The notes beneath the pieces were generated by a model. It made no database searches and was not told where the DNA came from. It saw nothing but the letters and a program-made list of their open reading frames with translations. From assembly GCA_900074885.1 (NCBI GenBank), contig FJUW01000044.1:1-64000 (forward strand): DNA of 64,000 nucleotides, in the 5' to 3' direction. Shown piece by piece: positions 44,653 to 56,871 of the stretch. The stretch's first letter is position 1. Every line of letters begins with the position of its first letter. The stretch is from Rhynchosporium graminicola. Taxonomy: Eukaryota; Ascomycota; Leotiomycetes; Helotiales; Ploettnerulaceae. The position numbers and the translations under genes are program-made.

Positions 44653-47600
44653 GATATAGCGTTATTATAGAGTATAATCGGGGGATTATTCCTAGTAATA
44701 AATTCTAATACTAGTAACTATAATAGCTTATTATCCTCTAAGTAATTATAGTTATCTATTCCGTTTTCCTAAGCCTTAATCTACTAATCTAGTTTACGCG
44801 GAGGTCTAGGTTTACTTAGGTTAGTAGTATAGAAGTCTCTAAGCTTATACGGAGCACTTATTAAGTCGGAAGCGTTATACTAAGTTAGGTCCAGGTCGTA
44901 ACTTAGCTAGCTAACTTAATACTTCAGATTACCTCTTAGGAGCTATATAGCGAGTATATCTTATAACTCCTACTCTTCTTAAGTAGCGATAACCTCTAGG
45001 GGTAAGTTTAGTAACTCCTAGCCTAATAATAAGTCGTCCGGGTCCTTAAAGAGTAATTCGGAAGCGAATATATCGTATATAGAAGATCCCGGGGGTAAAT
45101 CTAGCTTATAGGAGTATCCGATCTTAGCTAGGACCTAGTATAGTCTTGCCTAGAGACTAAATAGCTTCTTACTTAGCTAGTAATTCTTAAGGTTCCTTAT
45201 AAAGAGAAATACTTTATCTCTAACTTCCTAGTCGATACCGCGCTATTTCAGGTTAGTTACAGCGCTTATCTTATACTAAGTAGCTAGTATATTAGCTTTT
45301 ATAACTTTAATAGCGGATTTAGTACGTTTAGCTAGGGATTTAGTATTAGTATAATTAAGCTTCTCTTACGATATCGATCTAGTAAGTTACTTCTAGTCCT
45401 AGCTATTCTATAGTAATATACTATATTTAAGGGTATATAGCGCTATACCGATAGAGTCGTAAGGTAAGGTTACTTAAACGCGATCTATTATTAGTAGTAG
45501 TTCGCCCTAATTACTCTAATAGTAATTAATAAAAGGTTTAAAGTATTAGTCAATATACTAATTTATAATCTCTATTTATCTATTAGTTTACTAGTAGAAA
45601 GAGGTAGAGAGCTTAACCTTAACTCTAATTATATAGTAAAACTCTTACTAGAAAGATAAGACTAACTAAGCTCCTTAGTTAGATATAATTAACTTAAGAG
45701 TATATCCGAAATAATATATCTATTAGATAAATAATATTACTATCCCGCGGGTATCGATATTATAATAATATAGTATCGATACGGAGTCCTTCCTTAAGCG
45801 GTCGATAAATACTAATATCTTATCAAATCCTTGGTTATTAGGCAAGAAGTCCTTAAAATCTATAGCTAAGTACTATATAAAGTAGCTAAGTACTAGTAAT
45901 AAGTAGAAGAATCCTTACTATTTCGTTTACTTTAGATAAGAGTACTAATAGAGGCAGTAATTACGAGTATACTGTTTTATATCTAATAAGAGTCCTTTCT
46001 AGTAGTAATAAGTAGAAATTATTTTAGTAGTCTTATAAGTATTTAGATAAGCAGAGGAAACTTAATTATAAACTTCGCTAATCAAATAAGTATATAGCAG
46101 AGTATAGCGTTATATATATAGATAACTATTATAAAGTAGTAAATTATCGTTAATAGTATAGCTATCTCCTAATATATTCCGTTTATTAAAGAATAATTCT
46201 TAGTTAAATTAGTATAGTTTCTCGATTAAATTAAAAGAATTATATATAAGTTCCGGTAACGTATTAGTCCTTAGCGATATTAGGTATATATAACTAATTT
46301 AATCGATATAATACTTAGCTAGTTCCGCGTTAATCCTAAGGTCTAAGTAGTCTAGAGGTAGTAAAACCCGAGATCTATTATCCTATTTCTATTATTCTTA
46401 TATCTTTAGATCTTATTCCTTATAGCTAAGGATATTAGCTTTAGTATTATCTTTACTAAGCGTATATATAATTTGAAAGTTAAATTCTGAAAGGAATTCT
46501 ATCTATTTAGCTTACTTACTAGTTAGGACCTTAGTAGTTATAAAGTATTCTAAGGATTAATAGTCTGTATATATACCGGTATAGCGTTATAAAGATATAA
46601 GTTCTAGTCTCTATTTCCGGAAAGACTTAATAATAGCGTATAGCTCCTTATTATAGATCTCCTAGTTTAGTTTATATCTATTAAGAACATAGGAGTAGAA
46701 TCTAATTAGATACTACTAGTTATCTTTATATAACTAAGAGATAACTCTAGCTATTATACTATCGGAAGTATTAGTTTCTAGTTTAGTCTATAATTCAGGG
46801 TCGAAATAATATAGTTTCTATACTAATAATAGCTATTAACGTAAATCGTTAAAGGACTTCTTATAATCGTTAGTGAAATTCTATAGTACTATAAGCCGAG
46901 TAAGTACTAAGAGAGGTTTAGCGATAAGGCCGAAATTCCGAATAAATTAATAGTAGAACCTATAGAATCCTAAGAAAGATTTTATAGCTATTACTATTTC
47001 GGGGTACTTCTAGTCTACTAATAGTACTACTTTCTCAGGATCTAGCTCGATTCCGTTAGTAATAATAATATATCTGAGGTATTTAGTCCGAGTAATATAG
47101 AATTCGCTTTTCTTAATATCTACCTAAAGTCCGGTATCTATTAAGCGTTATAGTACTAATTTAATATATTCCTTATATTCCTAGAGCGTTTCCGAGTATA
47201 TAAGGATATTATCTAAGTAAGCTATATAGAAATTATCTAAGTAGTCTAGTAGTATATTATTCATATATCGCTAGTATATACTAGGTCCGTTATAGAGCCT
47301 AAAAGGTAGTACTTTATATTTATAAGATCCGAAGCAGGTTCGGAAAGTAATATACTTCTCTAATTCGGGGTCTATATAAATATAGTTAAATACTATCTAG
47401 ATATCTAGTTTAGTAAAGATTACTACTTTAGATATACGGGTTAAGAGCTTATCGATCCTTAGTATTAAGTAGGAATCCTTTTAAGTAATCGTATTAAGCT
47501 TATAATAGTTAATACAGAAGCGTAATCCTCTATTAGCCTTTTTAACAAATAGTATAAGTAATATAAAGGGACTTTAGCTAGATTCGATAAATCCCTTATC

Positions 47601-50170
47601 TAAGTTCTCTATAAGATACTCCTTAATTACTTATAATTCGTCTATAGATTACTAATATAAGGGCGAATATATATTAAGTAATAGTTCTTCTAGAATAATT
47701 TTATAATCGTATAAGTAATATAGCGGAAGAATATTAGAATCCCGCTTAGAAAAGGCTTCCTTAAGGGTATAGTACTATTCCGGTAGCTTTTCGGCTACGA
47801 GTCGTTTAGTATCAGGATCCTTAAGAGAGTCGCTATTTAAATAGTCTTATAAGAGGCAGTCTATCTCGTAGATACTAGTAAAGAATAATTCGGAACCTTT
47901 ACGTTTTATATTAAAGTAAAAAGCTATAGTACTAATTTAGTAAATCGGAACTAGTTTCTAGATCCTTAGAGGTTAAGAGAAGCACTTATAGTAAGGTTTC
48001 GGCGCAAGTACTTTTCTTAATAAATTCGAAGCGAAAAGAGGTTCGGATTCCTTAGTAATAAGCGGAAATAAGTTAAAGAGTAGAGATAATACGTTAATAT
48101 ACTATATCGCTACCGTTTAGTATAATCAGCATTAGTCTAGCTAGTTTATAGCTAAGTCCCGCGCGTTAGCGTCGATTTAGTAAGATCGATTAATACTAAG
48201 TTTATAAGGCAGTAGAGTTATAATTATCTCCTTATTATATTAGAGAGTAGCTAGATAGCGTTCCGACTATAGTAGCTTATAGTAGAGCGTATCTAGCTTA
48301 ACCTAAAATCGTTATATCTATTTAATACTAATAATTATATCTTACTATCCTAAATTAAGGAGAATAAAAAAGTAGTTATAAATATACCTACTATTAATAA
48401 AAAGGTATAAATATATAAAATAAGTAATATAAGTTCTAATAGACTATTAGAAACTACGTATTAGAATAGAATAAGGCAGTAGCTCGATTTTAATACTAAG
48501 GGCCCCTAATAGTCGTCCGGTAAGAGTGCGATTAATAAACAGATAATCGTTCGCTCCGGTATCGATCAGGCTATTTATAGAGACTCTTAGCCCGTTTATA
48601 CTAACTATAGTCGGGTATATAAATTACTTACTTCCTATCAAGGAGTTAAGGTCTAGATTAGAGAGATTATACTTATATAGACCTAGGAAAGAGTTTTTAC
48701 TTAGGCCTTATTATTTCCCTCTAGTATTAGTCCAGATTCGGAGGGTACGTCTTCTATTATTTCTTTAGTTACTTAATCTTCTTCCGGAAATTCGTCGATC
48801 AATTGAACTTTAGGTAGGTTAGGGCAGTTTAGCTTAATATAACCGAGCTATCTATAACTATAATACTTAAGGGATTCTCCGGTCGAGGTAGCAGGGCGTT
48901 TTAGCGCGGAGGGAGTACTAGCTTATACCGGAGTAGAGGTACGTATATATAGTATAGGAGTAGTTTATTAAGGAGCTAAGCTTAAGGACCGGTAAGAGGT
49001 AGAACTAGTAGTAGTTATAGTAGTAATAGTAGGCTTGCGGTACTATACCTGGGCAGTAGCTTTCTTAGGATAGGTACGTTCTGAGTTATAGTAACGCTTA
49101 GTATTAAAAGAAAGTAAGGATCTAACTATAGAAGTATAATTCTTATTCTATATTAGTTTAATAATAAGGGTTAAAGCGCGTAAAGATAATATAATCTTAT
49201 CTTATATATAGAAGAACTACTCCTTCTTTTTAACTTTACCTTAGATAATAGCGCTTTAAAATCGATTACGAAACTTAGCGAAGGTCTCGCGTATATAGCT
49301 AAGTTATTATATTTCTAAGTAATAGAAAGCGTTATAGTAGTTATCTTCCTCTAAACTAGTAAGAAAGTTCTTCTCTAATAAGGAGATTATTTTATCGCTA
49401 GTTTTAAACTTATTAGTAAGGTACTAAGGCGTAAGATACTCTTTAGCTAATCTAGTAACTAGCTCTTATATAAGAACGCGCTAGGAGAAGTCCGTAGGGT
49501 AGTAGTTAGCGTTTATAGCTAGCTAGTCTCGTATCGATACTCTCTATTAGAGGAAAGTAAGGTCTGATCTATTATCTAGGAGCAGGATCTTCTTAGTAAG
49601 ATAAGACTTCTTAAGGCGTGATTCTACTGATTCGGCGCCGGGAGAGAGAGATAGTTTATTAGGAATAGTATCCTTTCTCTCGGTGCTACGTATTAGAATA
49701 GAGTTTATTAAGTTATTAAACTCCGCTATACGCGGAGATTATAGTATTAGTTCTAGTAGGAGAGTCGAAGATAGGCGAGGGACCCTTATAAGGAACTTAT
49801 CTTATATAGAGATTAGTCTATCTATAGTATCTTCTAGAGAGTTATTCTTTTCCTCTTAGTCCGCTAATTATTATAAGAGGGAATAGATCAGGTTCGAGTC
49901 ACTTATAGTAGTAGGAGTACTTAGCGATTATACTCTTAGTGAATTTCGCTTTTATTTTCCTTTCTTTCTTAGTCGGTACTTCCTTAATAAGGTATTAACG
50001 TTCTCTAAAGCAGGAGATATTTAGAGTAAGGAAAGGTATAATAGATTAGGTTCGGAGGTAGAGCGGGGGGGATCGCGTCAGGTTCCCTTAGAACTAGAGG
50101 GGTCTCTAGTTTATTAGTTAAGAGCTATAATAGTAGCTTAAAAAGAGGTATATCGGGGCTATTTCGGCGG
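44631..50170 (-). pseudogene. Inner element gag-pol polyprotein, RIP-degraded
   Basis: Reading the minus strand: gag at about 50170-48900; a CCHC knuckle near 48875-48820 (YYSYRQLGYIKLNCP, with two Cys converted to Tyr); protease LIDTGANDYLFIN near 48600-48550; and RT with a YLDN box at 47219-47208 (the second catalytic Asp codon GAT has become AAT). These are followed by ILIYSETL and FLGFYRFYY, then RNase H, an integrase core with AIDFKDFLP near 45860, and DKVFLFIRNLKNYQLSKKL near 45210-45150. A chromodomain leads to an end in PPRKLDQQIKAQENGIDNYN and ISKTL near 44640. Stops fit RIP of CAG/CAA/TGG codons. Confidence 0.8.
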
Positions 50171-50438
50171 TAATACATAAAGGTTAAAGTTCCGGGGTAT
50201 TTATTATACTTTCTTTAAAATCTGTTTATAATTCCTTTATACTAAGAGGGTTATTAAAGGAGCGTTAGCGAAGACTTTCTCTATTATACTATTTACGATA
50301 AGCTGAATTAAACCCTAATTTATAGTTATCCGAGAGATCTCTAGTATCTTAGCTATATGCGAGTAGTTATCGAATAACTAACTTAGTAGTAAGATATTAT
50401 AGTAAGCTATCTCCGGCTATCTTAATCTTTTTGTTTAA

Positions 50439-50706
50439 TATAATAATATAAGACTTAAGGCGGTATATAAGTAAGAATAAACGAGTAGGGAGGCTAAGAG
50501 CGATCTTATATAGTCTACTACGAAAGAAACAAAAAGATAAGGAAAGAAGAAGAAGAGAGATAGAGTATAAGGCACCTTATATACATATGCCGGTACTAGT
50601 CCGATACTATACCGGGTCGGATACTAGTTCTGCCGGGATACCTGTGAACTTGGGCCCTATTATCTATCCTTCTTCTCATATGATATTCAGGTGAGCTATC
50701 GTCATA
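50439..50706 (-). mobile_element. 5' LTR of the inner element
   Basis: 268 bp, ending in CGTCATA on the plus strand directly before TSD AGAAG. It retains C/G at several sites converted in the left LTR (for example GAGCTATCGTCATA against AAGCTATTATTATA). Confidence 0.88.
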
Positions 50707-50711
50707 AGAAG

Positions 50712-52370
50712 GGAGAAGGAAGATCTGGAGTTTATAGCTACTCTATGTATAGTAGGAGAGAGGTTCTAGGATATAACTTTATAGTTAAGTTCACCTTTTA
50801 CTAGGCTATAAGTCTTAGAAGATACGCTTCTCTATGAAATATTTGAAGCTCTATCTGCGGAGACTTACTAGTCTTCTAAGCTAGTAATAGTCGAGCTAAT
50901 ATCCCCTTTAGAAGCTTATAAGAAGATATACTAGTATAAGGATATTATCAGGTTCCTTATCTATAGTATCTACTCAGAAGATATAGATCATATAAGGAAG
51001 AGATCCCTAGAGCTCTAATGTAAGAAATATAAGTAGGAGCATAAGGTATTATAATATAAATAGAGAGGAGTATATAAATATTATCTTATGCTAAGATAAG
51101 TTATAGAAGCTTTAATAAAGGCGTATAATAAGGGAGGATATTTTATATTAACTATTACTACTAGAAAACTCAGAGGAGTCTACTAGCCTATACTTACTAA
51201 GGATATTACTCTATATATTACTAGCTGTCTTTAATACGCGAAACACGGACCGGCTCAAAAGTCAGTACTACTCTCCTAGATAATAGTCTCTATACTGATA
51301 GAATTACTTAGGGCAGAATTCTATAGACATTTCATATAACTACATAAGAGTTATAGATACCTTCTTATTATTATAGACTACTTCTCTAGGCTAGTTTAGG
51401 CCTTTCCTTATATAGTAGCTAATTCGGAATATATTAAAATATCGCTAGATATGCTCTTTAAGATAGATAGTATACTTATTAGCTTTTATATTAATCTTAG
51501 AAGTCACTTTAGGGAAGAAATCAGAAACTATATAAGTAAGAAAGGTATTTTATAGCTTAACTCACCCTTAGCTTCTAAGAAGTCTATAGGCATAGCAGAG
51601 AAGGCTATTAACCTGGTCTAGTAAGCGATGACTAAGACCGGCCCTAACTATACTATTAAGCTTCAAAAGGTAGTATTTAAGATAAATTTGAGAGAGATTA
51701 GGTTCCTTAGCTACTCCCTTTTCTATATATACTATAGGTACTAGCCTAGGTTAGAAGTAGACCTTACCTTTCCCGCTTATTATATCAGAGCGATTCATTA
51801 GGAGCTAGACTTATAGGGTTTCCCTGATATACTTTAGGAAGCTAATAGTAAGGAGAACGAGGAATAGGGAGATAAGGTGCTAAAGTATATTAAGGCGTAA
51901 GCTGCTAAATTAGAGCAGGTGGATATAGCCTTATACCTAGAGAGAATAAGACAGAAAGAGATATATAATCTAAGGGTATCTAGAAGATAATATCTAAGTA
52001 TCGGCTCTATAGTTATACTCTACGATTATACTATAGCTAGATAAAAGCTACGCCTAAGCTGGAGAGGTCCTTTCGTAGTCTCTAGTATAGGTAGCGAATA
52101 TAGTAAATCGTACATCTTATAGCAGATCGACGGAATACTTATACCATAACACTTCCATATCGATCAAATAAAGCCCTTTTATCTGCGAAACTTATACCTT
52201 ATGAATAGACGGGAGGAAAGACTACTATTATATCAGAACCTCAGAGCTAAGAAGGGTAAATATTCTCTACTAGTAGAGCTTAGAACAGGTCGAAAGATAG
52301 AGGTAGTAGCTAGAGATTCTATACTAGGGGTATAGTAGCAGGAGTAAGGAGTTTGATAATATATATAGAA
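50712..52370 (+). pseudogene. Outer element integrase region, RIP-degraded
   Basis: Resumes the frame cut at 42923. An H2C2-like zinc module lies near 51130-51250 (ITTRKLRGVYWPILTKDI, SCL.YAKHG). The integrase core LLIIIDYFSRLV.AFPY is at 51363-51415 and SFYINLRSHFREE at about 51482-51520; next comes IGIAEKAINLV. A C-terminal GPFVVSSIGSEYSKSYIL near 52067-52120 and FHIDQIKPFYLRNLY near 52152-52196 follow. Stops are of RIP type. Confidence 0.78.
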
Positions 52371-52575
52371 GGTTTAAGGTCAGGGATTATAGAGTTTTAA
52401 TCTATAGGTTTAAGAGTTATAATATTAGAAAGAGATATTCTTTATCTCTGGAGGGAGTTATTTAGGTAGACTTCTAGGAGTACTTAGTTCTAGAGGTATA
52501 TTTATAGCTATATTATATGATTTACTTTAGTATATCGATAGAGGTCTCGAGGGCGAGACTTATAGGTAGTAGACT

Positions 52576-52709
52576 TGTGATATCACTGGATTTATACCTA
52601 GCTAGTAGCGCACAGACCTCTCCCTCCTATAGCTTTCTTTCCAAGGTCTCCAGACCTTCTCTATAATACAACGACGCTTCTCAAGAGGTTCTATTCCCAC
52701 ACCTTTTCT
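52576..52709 (+). mobile_element. 3' LTR of the outer element
   Basis: 134 bp, TGTGATATCACTGG...ACACCTTTTCT, directly followed by TSD CTCAC. CTCGAGGGCGAG lies 18 bp upstream (52546-52557), as in two other gypsy-type elements of the window. Confidence 0.88.
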
Positions 52710-52714
52710 CTCAC

Positions 52715-53919
52715 TTCATCCTCGCGCGACTAAGCTTAAACGAGGATTACCTGAAAATTTTACAACGGGAATTTGAAATCTTCTCCACATCTTAACAAGT
52801 GCTTTAATTCCGCAAATTGTCTGTTTTACGTGCTGGAAATGGAACAAATAGCGCTTACACGGAAGGTGCAGTGTACCTGGTAAACAAGCCGTACCCCTCT
52901 CGTTCTACATGCAAGTAAGAAATCGAAAAAAAAAAATGCCCCGGAGCATATAGCTCCGAATAATCTATGCTCAGGGTTACATCGCTTACACCGTGCAAAT
53001 GCTTGTTATCAGCCAAAGTCTTGTTCCGTCCTCGAACAGCCAATCGTAACTTGAACCGAGATGGCAGGTGCGGGAGTAACCCTCCATGTTGTCCCTCCTT
53101 TCGAAGTGGTTATCGTGACATGTCTCTTTGTCATTGCAGAAGTCTTCTTTCCAAATTTTAACAAGAGTCCGAGGGCCAGAGTCTGCGCCTTCCAGAAGAG
53201 CGCTTACACGGTAATTACCTGCCTAAAAAGGGACAACCGAGAAGATATGAAGCTTGGCATAATGCTTCACTGCAACTTGACTTGCACAATCGCGACTATT
53301 GAATTTGGTCCTGCAGCTGACTGGGGATATGTTCTGACTTGCATGTTATCAGTAGTCTGGCTGTCATCTGAACTTTCACAGTTGCCTCAAATGGAGCATC
53401 TTCTTGGCAATTCAGGGGTAAGAGCCATGATCTTCATGGATCGTTGTCTAGCCTTTCGCTTGGAGCAAATGATCGCAGAAGTGGGATACCTATTGCGCAT
53501 GTCGTACCTTGATCGACGGGACGCTGATTGAAAATATTGTCGCTGCTTCGAGATCACTTTTGGAAAAGACTACGATCAATGGAGCAGGTCGCAAAAACTT
53601 ACTTGCGAATAATCTTGGCGAATGCTCACAACCACATCTTTGGACGTTCATCAACTTTCTCATTACCATGAATGAGCATTATCTATCTTGGCTGCTGTAC
53701 CGCCAGACTGCAAGAGGAAGCTGGCAGCTTCAAATGACTTGGAGAGCACTTAGGATGTAGCTGGTGGCCTGGTAGAACCCTACACGGCTTCGAATTTTCC
53801 GTAAGCGCGGCTGGAGGGTAATTTTCGCATTGTACAAAAGGAAGTGATTGAACCCAATCTTGGTGAAAGGATCGTCGAGCTATCCTCATCCAAATCGAGC
53901 GTCCAGTTTCAATTTCACA
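52715..53919. other. Region between the retrotransposon and the fungalysin gene, with possible gene remnant
   Basis: Normal-composition DNA. A 156-codon frame (53061-53531, +) and an overlapping 83-codon frame (53509-53760, +) hold hydrophobic and cysteine-containing stretches but no motif I recognise, and no splice solution is evident. This could be a decayed gene truncated by the insertion at 52710. The last 150 bp should contain the fungalysin promoter and 5' UTR. Confidence 0.3.
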
Positions 53920-56140
53920 ATGCGTTTCGTTTCACAGACCGCCGTTGCAGCTCTGCTGACCGCCAATGTTCTTGGTCATCCCCATGCTTCTACTTCTTCC
54001 GGAAGTATCCAGAAGAGGACCGTAGACCTCGCCGCCTACAAATTGGGAGTCGGTGCTTCTTACACCACTAATGTTGTGATCGAAGAGAAGCAGCCTGAAT
54101 TTCGGGCCTTCAGCAAACCCACATATGTCGATACCGCCACGACTCTCGTGCGATCGAAGTTCCCCAACGCAGAATTCCGTCTGGTCACCAGCTATCAATC
54201 CGGAAACGGAATTGGTCATGTTGCCTTCAAGCAGACAGTGCACGGCATCGATATTGACACTGCTGATGTCAACGTCAACGTATGTTCAAGCACAAAGCAT
54301 GAGGAGAGGAATACTGACACTATCAGGTTGGGAAAGACGGCTCCGTCTTCTCCTATGGTAGCTCATTCTTCACCGGCACCTTGCCAGCTGAGAGCCCATT
54401 GGTCAAGCGAGACCAAGTTGATCCAGTTCTTGCTCTGCGTGGAGCATCTAGCAGTCTTCAGTTAGGCGTTACTGCTGAAGGCGCTCAGGCGGTACCTGAG
54501 AAGGAGACCGAGAAGTACACAATCACCGGCTCTTCTGGAGCTCTTTCCGACCCCAAGGCGAACCTGGTCTACATCCAGACCGGAAACACTCTCTCTTTGT
54601 CGTGGAGAGTCGAAACTGATATTGATGACAACTGGTTACTTTCCTACGTTGATGCCGTCACACCCGAAAAGGTTTTGGCTGTTGTTGACTACGTTTCGGA
54701 TGCCTCATACACAGTCTTGTAAGCTCGCCATTCAGATCTCGTTTGGCAAGTACTAATCATCTTGCTAGCCCATGGAAGGTCAATGATCCAAGCCGCGGTG
54801 ACAGAAAGATTGAGACCAACCCTTGGGATACCAAAACCTCTGAGTTCGGATGGCATGGAACCGGCTTCACCACCTTCAACACTACCCGTGGTAATAACGG
54901 AAATGCGCAAGCCAACTTCGAAGGTGATTCCGCATTCATCAATGACTTCAGACCATACGATGCAGAGTTGAACTTCAACTACGACCTTGATCTCAATGCA
55001 AAGGATCCTAAGTCCTACGCCGATGCCTCTGTTGCTCAACTCTTCTACACTTCCAACATGTACCACGATCTGCTGTACGTGCTCGGATTCAACGAAGCCT
55101 CAGGAAACTTCGAGTCGAACAACAACGGCCAGGGCGGTCTTGGAGGCGACCCTGTTACACTGAATGCTCAGGACGGCAGTGGAGTGAACAATGCCAACTT
55201 CGCCACTCCTATCGATGGACAAGTCCCAAGAATGCGCATGTACATCTGGAACTATACGCAACCAGTTCGTGACTGCTCCTTCGACGCCGGTGTCGTAATC
55301 CACGAGTACACTCACGGTCTTTCCAACCGTCTCACCGGTGGTGCCTTGAACGGTGGATGTCTCGGTACTACTGAAGGTGGTGGAATGGGTGAGGGATGGA
55401 GTGACTTCATGGCGATTGCTATTCACATGAAGACCTCGGACACTAGAAACACCAACTACCCAATGGGTGACTGGGTACGTGGCCGCCCATCTGGAATCAG
55501 AACTTACCTCTACTCGACCAGCAAGCAGACCAACCCTATGATCTACTCCACCGCCAACAACAGCACTCTCGTCCATTTCATCGGAACGATTTGGGCTAAC
55601 ATGCTGTACGAGGTCATGTGGAACCTCATCGATGACCACGGAATCACCGACGATAGACAACCCAAGTTCATCAACGGCGTCCCAACAGACGGTCGTTTCC
55701 TGGCCATGCAACTCGTCGTCGATGGATTGAAGCTCCAACCTTGCAGACCCGACTTCATCACTGCCCGTGATGGTATCATCGATGCCGATAGGGTTCTCAC
55801 CGGAGGAGCAAACCGTTGTTCCATCTGGAAGGCCTTTGCCAAGCGCGGTCTCGGTGCTGATGCTAAGCGTTCTGCTAATCCTAACGATCACCTTTCTCGA
55901 GTTGACAGCTACAACCTTCCAGATGGTGTCTGTGGATGTGCGGCTGACAACTGTCTCCGTGCCCTCCGTGCTAGCACCCCTGCTGAACGTCTCGGGGAGT
56001 CTCAGGCTTTTTGCAAGGACTTCACGAAGACTGTCATTACCGATGTCAGTGTTGTCAAACCATACTTGACCTCGAACTGTGCTGGAAACGTTGTCTCGAG
56101 AGTTAGCTCTGCTTGTGGATGTATCCCATCTGATAATTAA
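53920..56140 (+). CDS. Fungalysin: extracellular metallopeptidase, MEROPS M36, 707 aa
   Basis: Three exons (53920-54279, 54327-54718, 54769-56140) join in frame; introns are GTATGT...TCAG and GTAAGC...GCTAG with a TACTAAT branch site. The enzyme is a secreted zinc endopeptidase that degrades extracellular protein, by family knowledge. A signal peptide ([19 protein letters not shown]) is followed by a KR site and an FTP-type inhibitory propeptide (about 30-190). The M36 catalytic domain has HEYTH at residues 429-433, with Glu430 catalytic and His429/His433 as zinc ligands. The third ligand, Glu459, is in GEGWSDF. The DGVC motif that normally ends the enzyme is at about 636-639. Some 68 further residues follow, including NCLRALRA, a FCKDF segment and [10 protein letters not shown], an unusual cysteine-rich tail. 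The protein is longer than typical fungalysins (about 630) for this reason. The gene lies 1.2 kb from the retrotransposon. Confidence 0.93.
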
Positions 56141-56871
56141 GCGATATGACCTTGAGCTGACGATCCGAACTACATGATTATTGTGTTTTAGGTAGTTAAT
56201 GTCTAAATAAGAAGCGATTAATGACACTTACAGACTTGATCCATTCAAAATACCTGATTCCTTCCACTTTTCTAGCCCTTCTAAGTCTTTTGGGTAAGTT
56301 TCCTGCTCTTCAAGTATTGTGACGTAGATGTGAGCTCAAAGCTGGCACTGAGTCGACGAGGAAAACTCTACCCGCCAATCGCCAAGGAGTCACTCTATGT
56401 TAGAGCAGTAAATCACGCGGACTTTCATGTCAGTAGTCCGAAACGTGAGATGAAAGGAAACTGATTCATTGGATGATGTAATTCTTTCTAAGATCAGTTC
56501 CCAGTATCATACATCCATGAGCAGATTACATCGCAGTACTCTATCACCGTAGTGCTTATCGATTAATCAAGTCTCCTGGAGTTTTCAGTAGAGAAGGCGA
56601 TGTGCATGCCGGGAATGCCTGCTTGCGTGAGAATATCAGATATCGGTAGTCTGGTAGTTGAAGTGCTTAGAAGTCCACTGAGCGCCCAAGAAACTCAGCA
56701 TGTTGGGAAAAGTGTGATCCTCGTTCAGAATCGACGAGAAATTTATCTTTCCTGTGCAACTTGTATACAGTATTGGGGATCCACCTCCCCCTCTAAGAAT
56801 GCGAGCTAAAAGACCTTTATCCATCAGCTAGCAAAGCTAGAGTGACTCAACACTTGTTGGAATGAGATTGT
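56141..56871. other. Intergenic region between convergent genes
   Basis: 730 bp between the stop codons of the fungalysin (+) and the ATPase (-). It probably contains both 3' UTRs. A 69-codon frame at 56600 lacks support. Confidence 0.45.

Larger units (their letters stand above)
42929..50706 (-). mobile_element. Inner Ty3/gypsy retrotransposon (7.8 kb), Boty-like layout, TSD AGAAG
   Basis: 268-bp LTRs at 42929-43196 and 50439-50706 are direct repeats. AGAAG lies immediately before (42924-42928) and after (50707-50711), a perfect target-site duplication inside the outer element. The gag-pol order on the minus strand, and a polypurine tract (C8 on the plus strand at about 43200-43207) against the left LTR, show that the element runs right to left. 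LTR differences are transitions. LTR ends are TA...TA, probably TG...CA before RIP. An additional antisense ORF lies between the pol end and the 3' LTR. Confidence 0.9.
36216..52709 (+). mobile_element. Outer Ty3/gypsy-type LTR retrotransposon (16.5 kb including nested element), TSD CTCAC
   Basis: 134-bp direct LTRs lie at 36216-36349 and 52576-52709. CTCAC immediately precedes the left LTR (36211-36215) and immediately follows the right LTR (52710-52714). The LTRs differ at nine positions, all transitions, mostly at CpA/TpG sites. Both start TGTGAT and end TTTTCT, so the 3' end is not the usual CA. RT-RNase H precedes integrase, which is the gypsy order. The element is inactive through stops and through the insertion of a second element at 42929-50706. 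Without the insertion it would be about 8.7 kb. Confidence 0.9.

Noticed and set aside
55100..56227. 375-codon minus-strand frame opposite the fungalysin
   Set aside because: It is the antisense of a high-confidence M36 catalytic domain, and its Ser/Val/Thr-rich translation is typical of a shadow frame.
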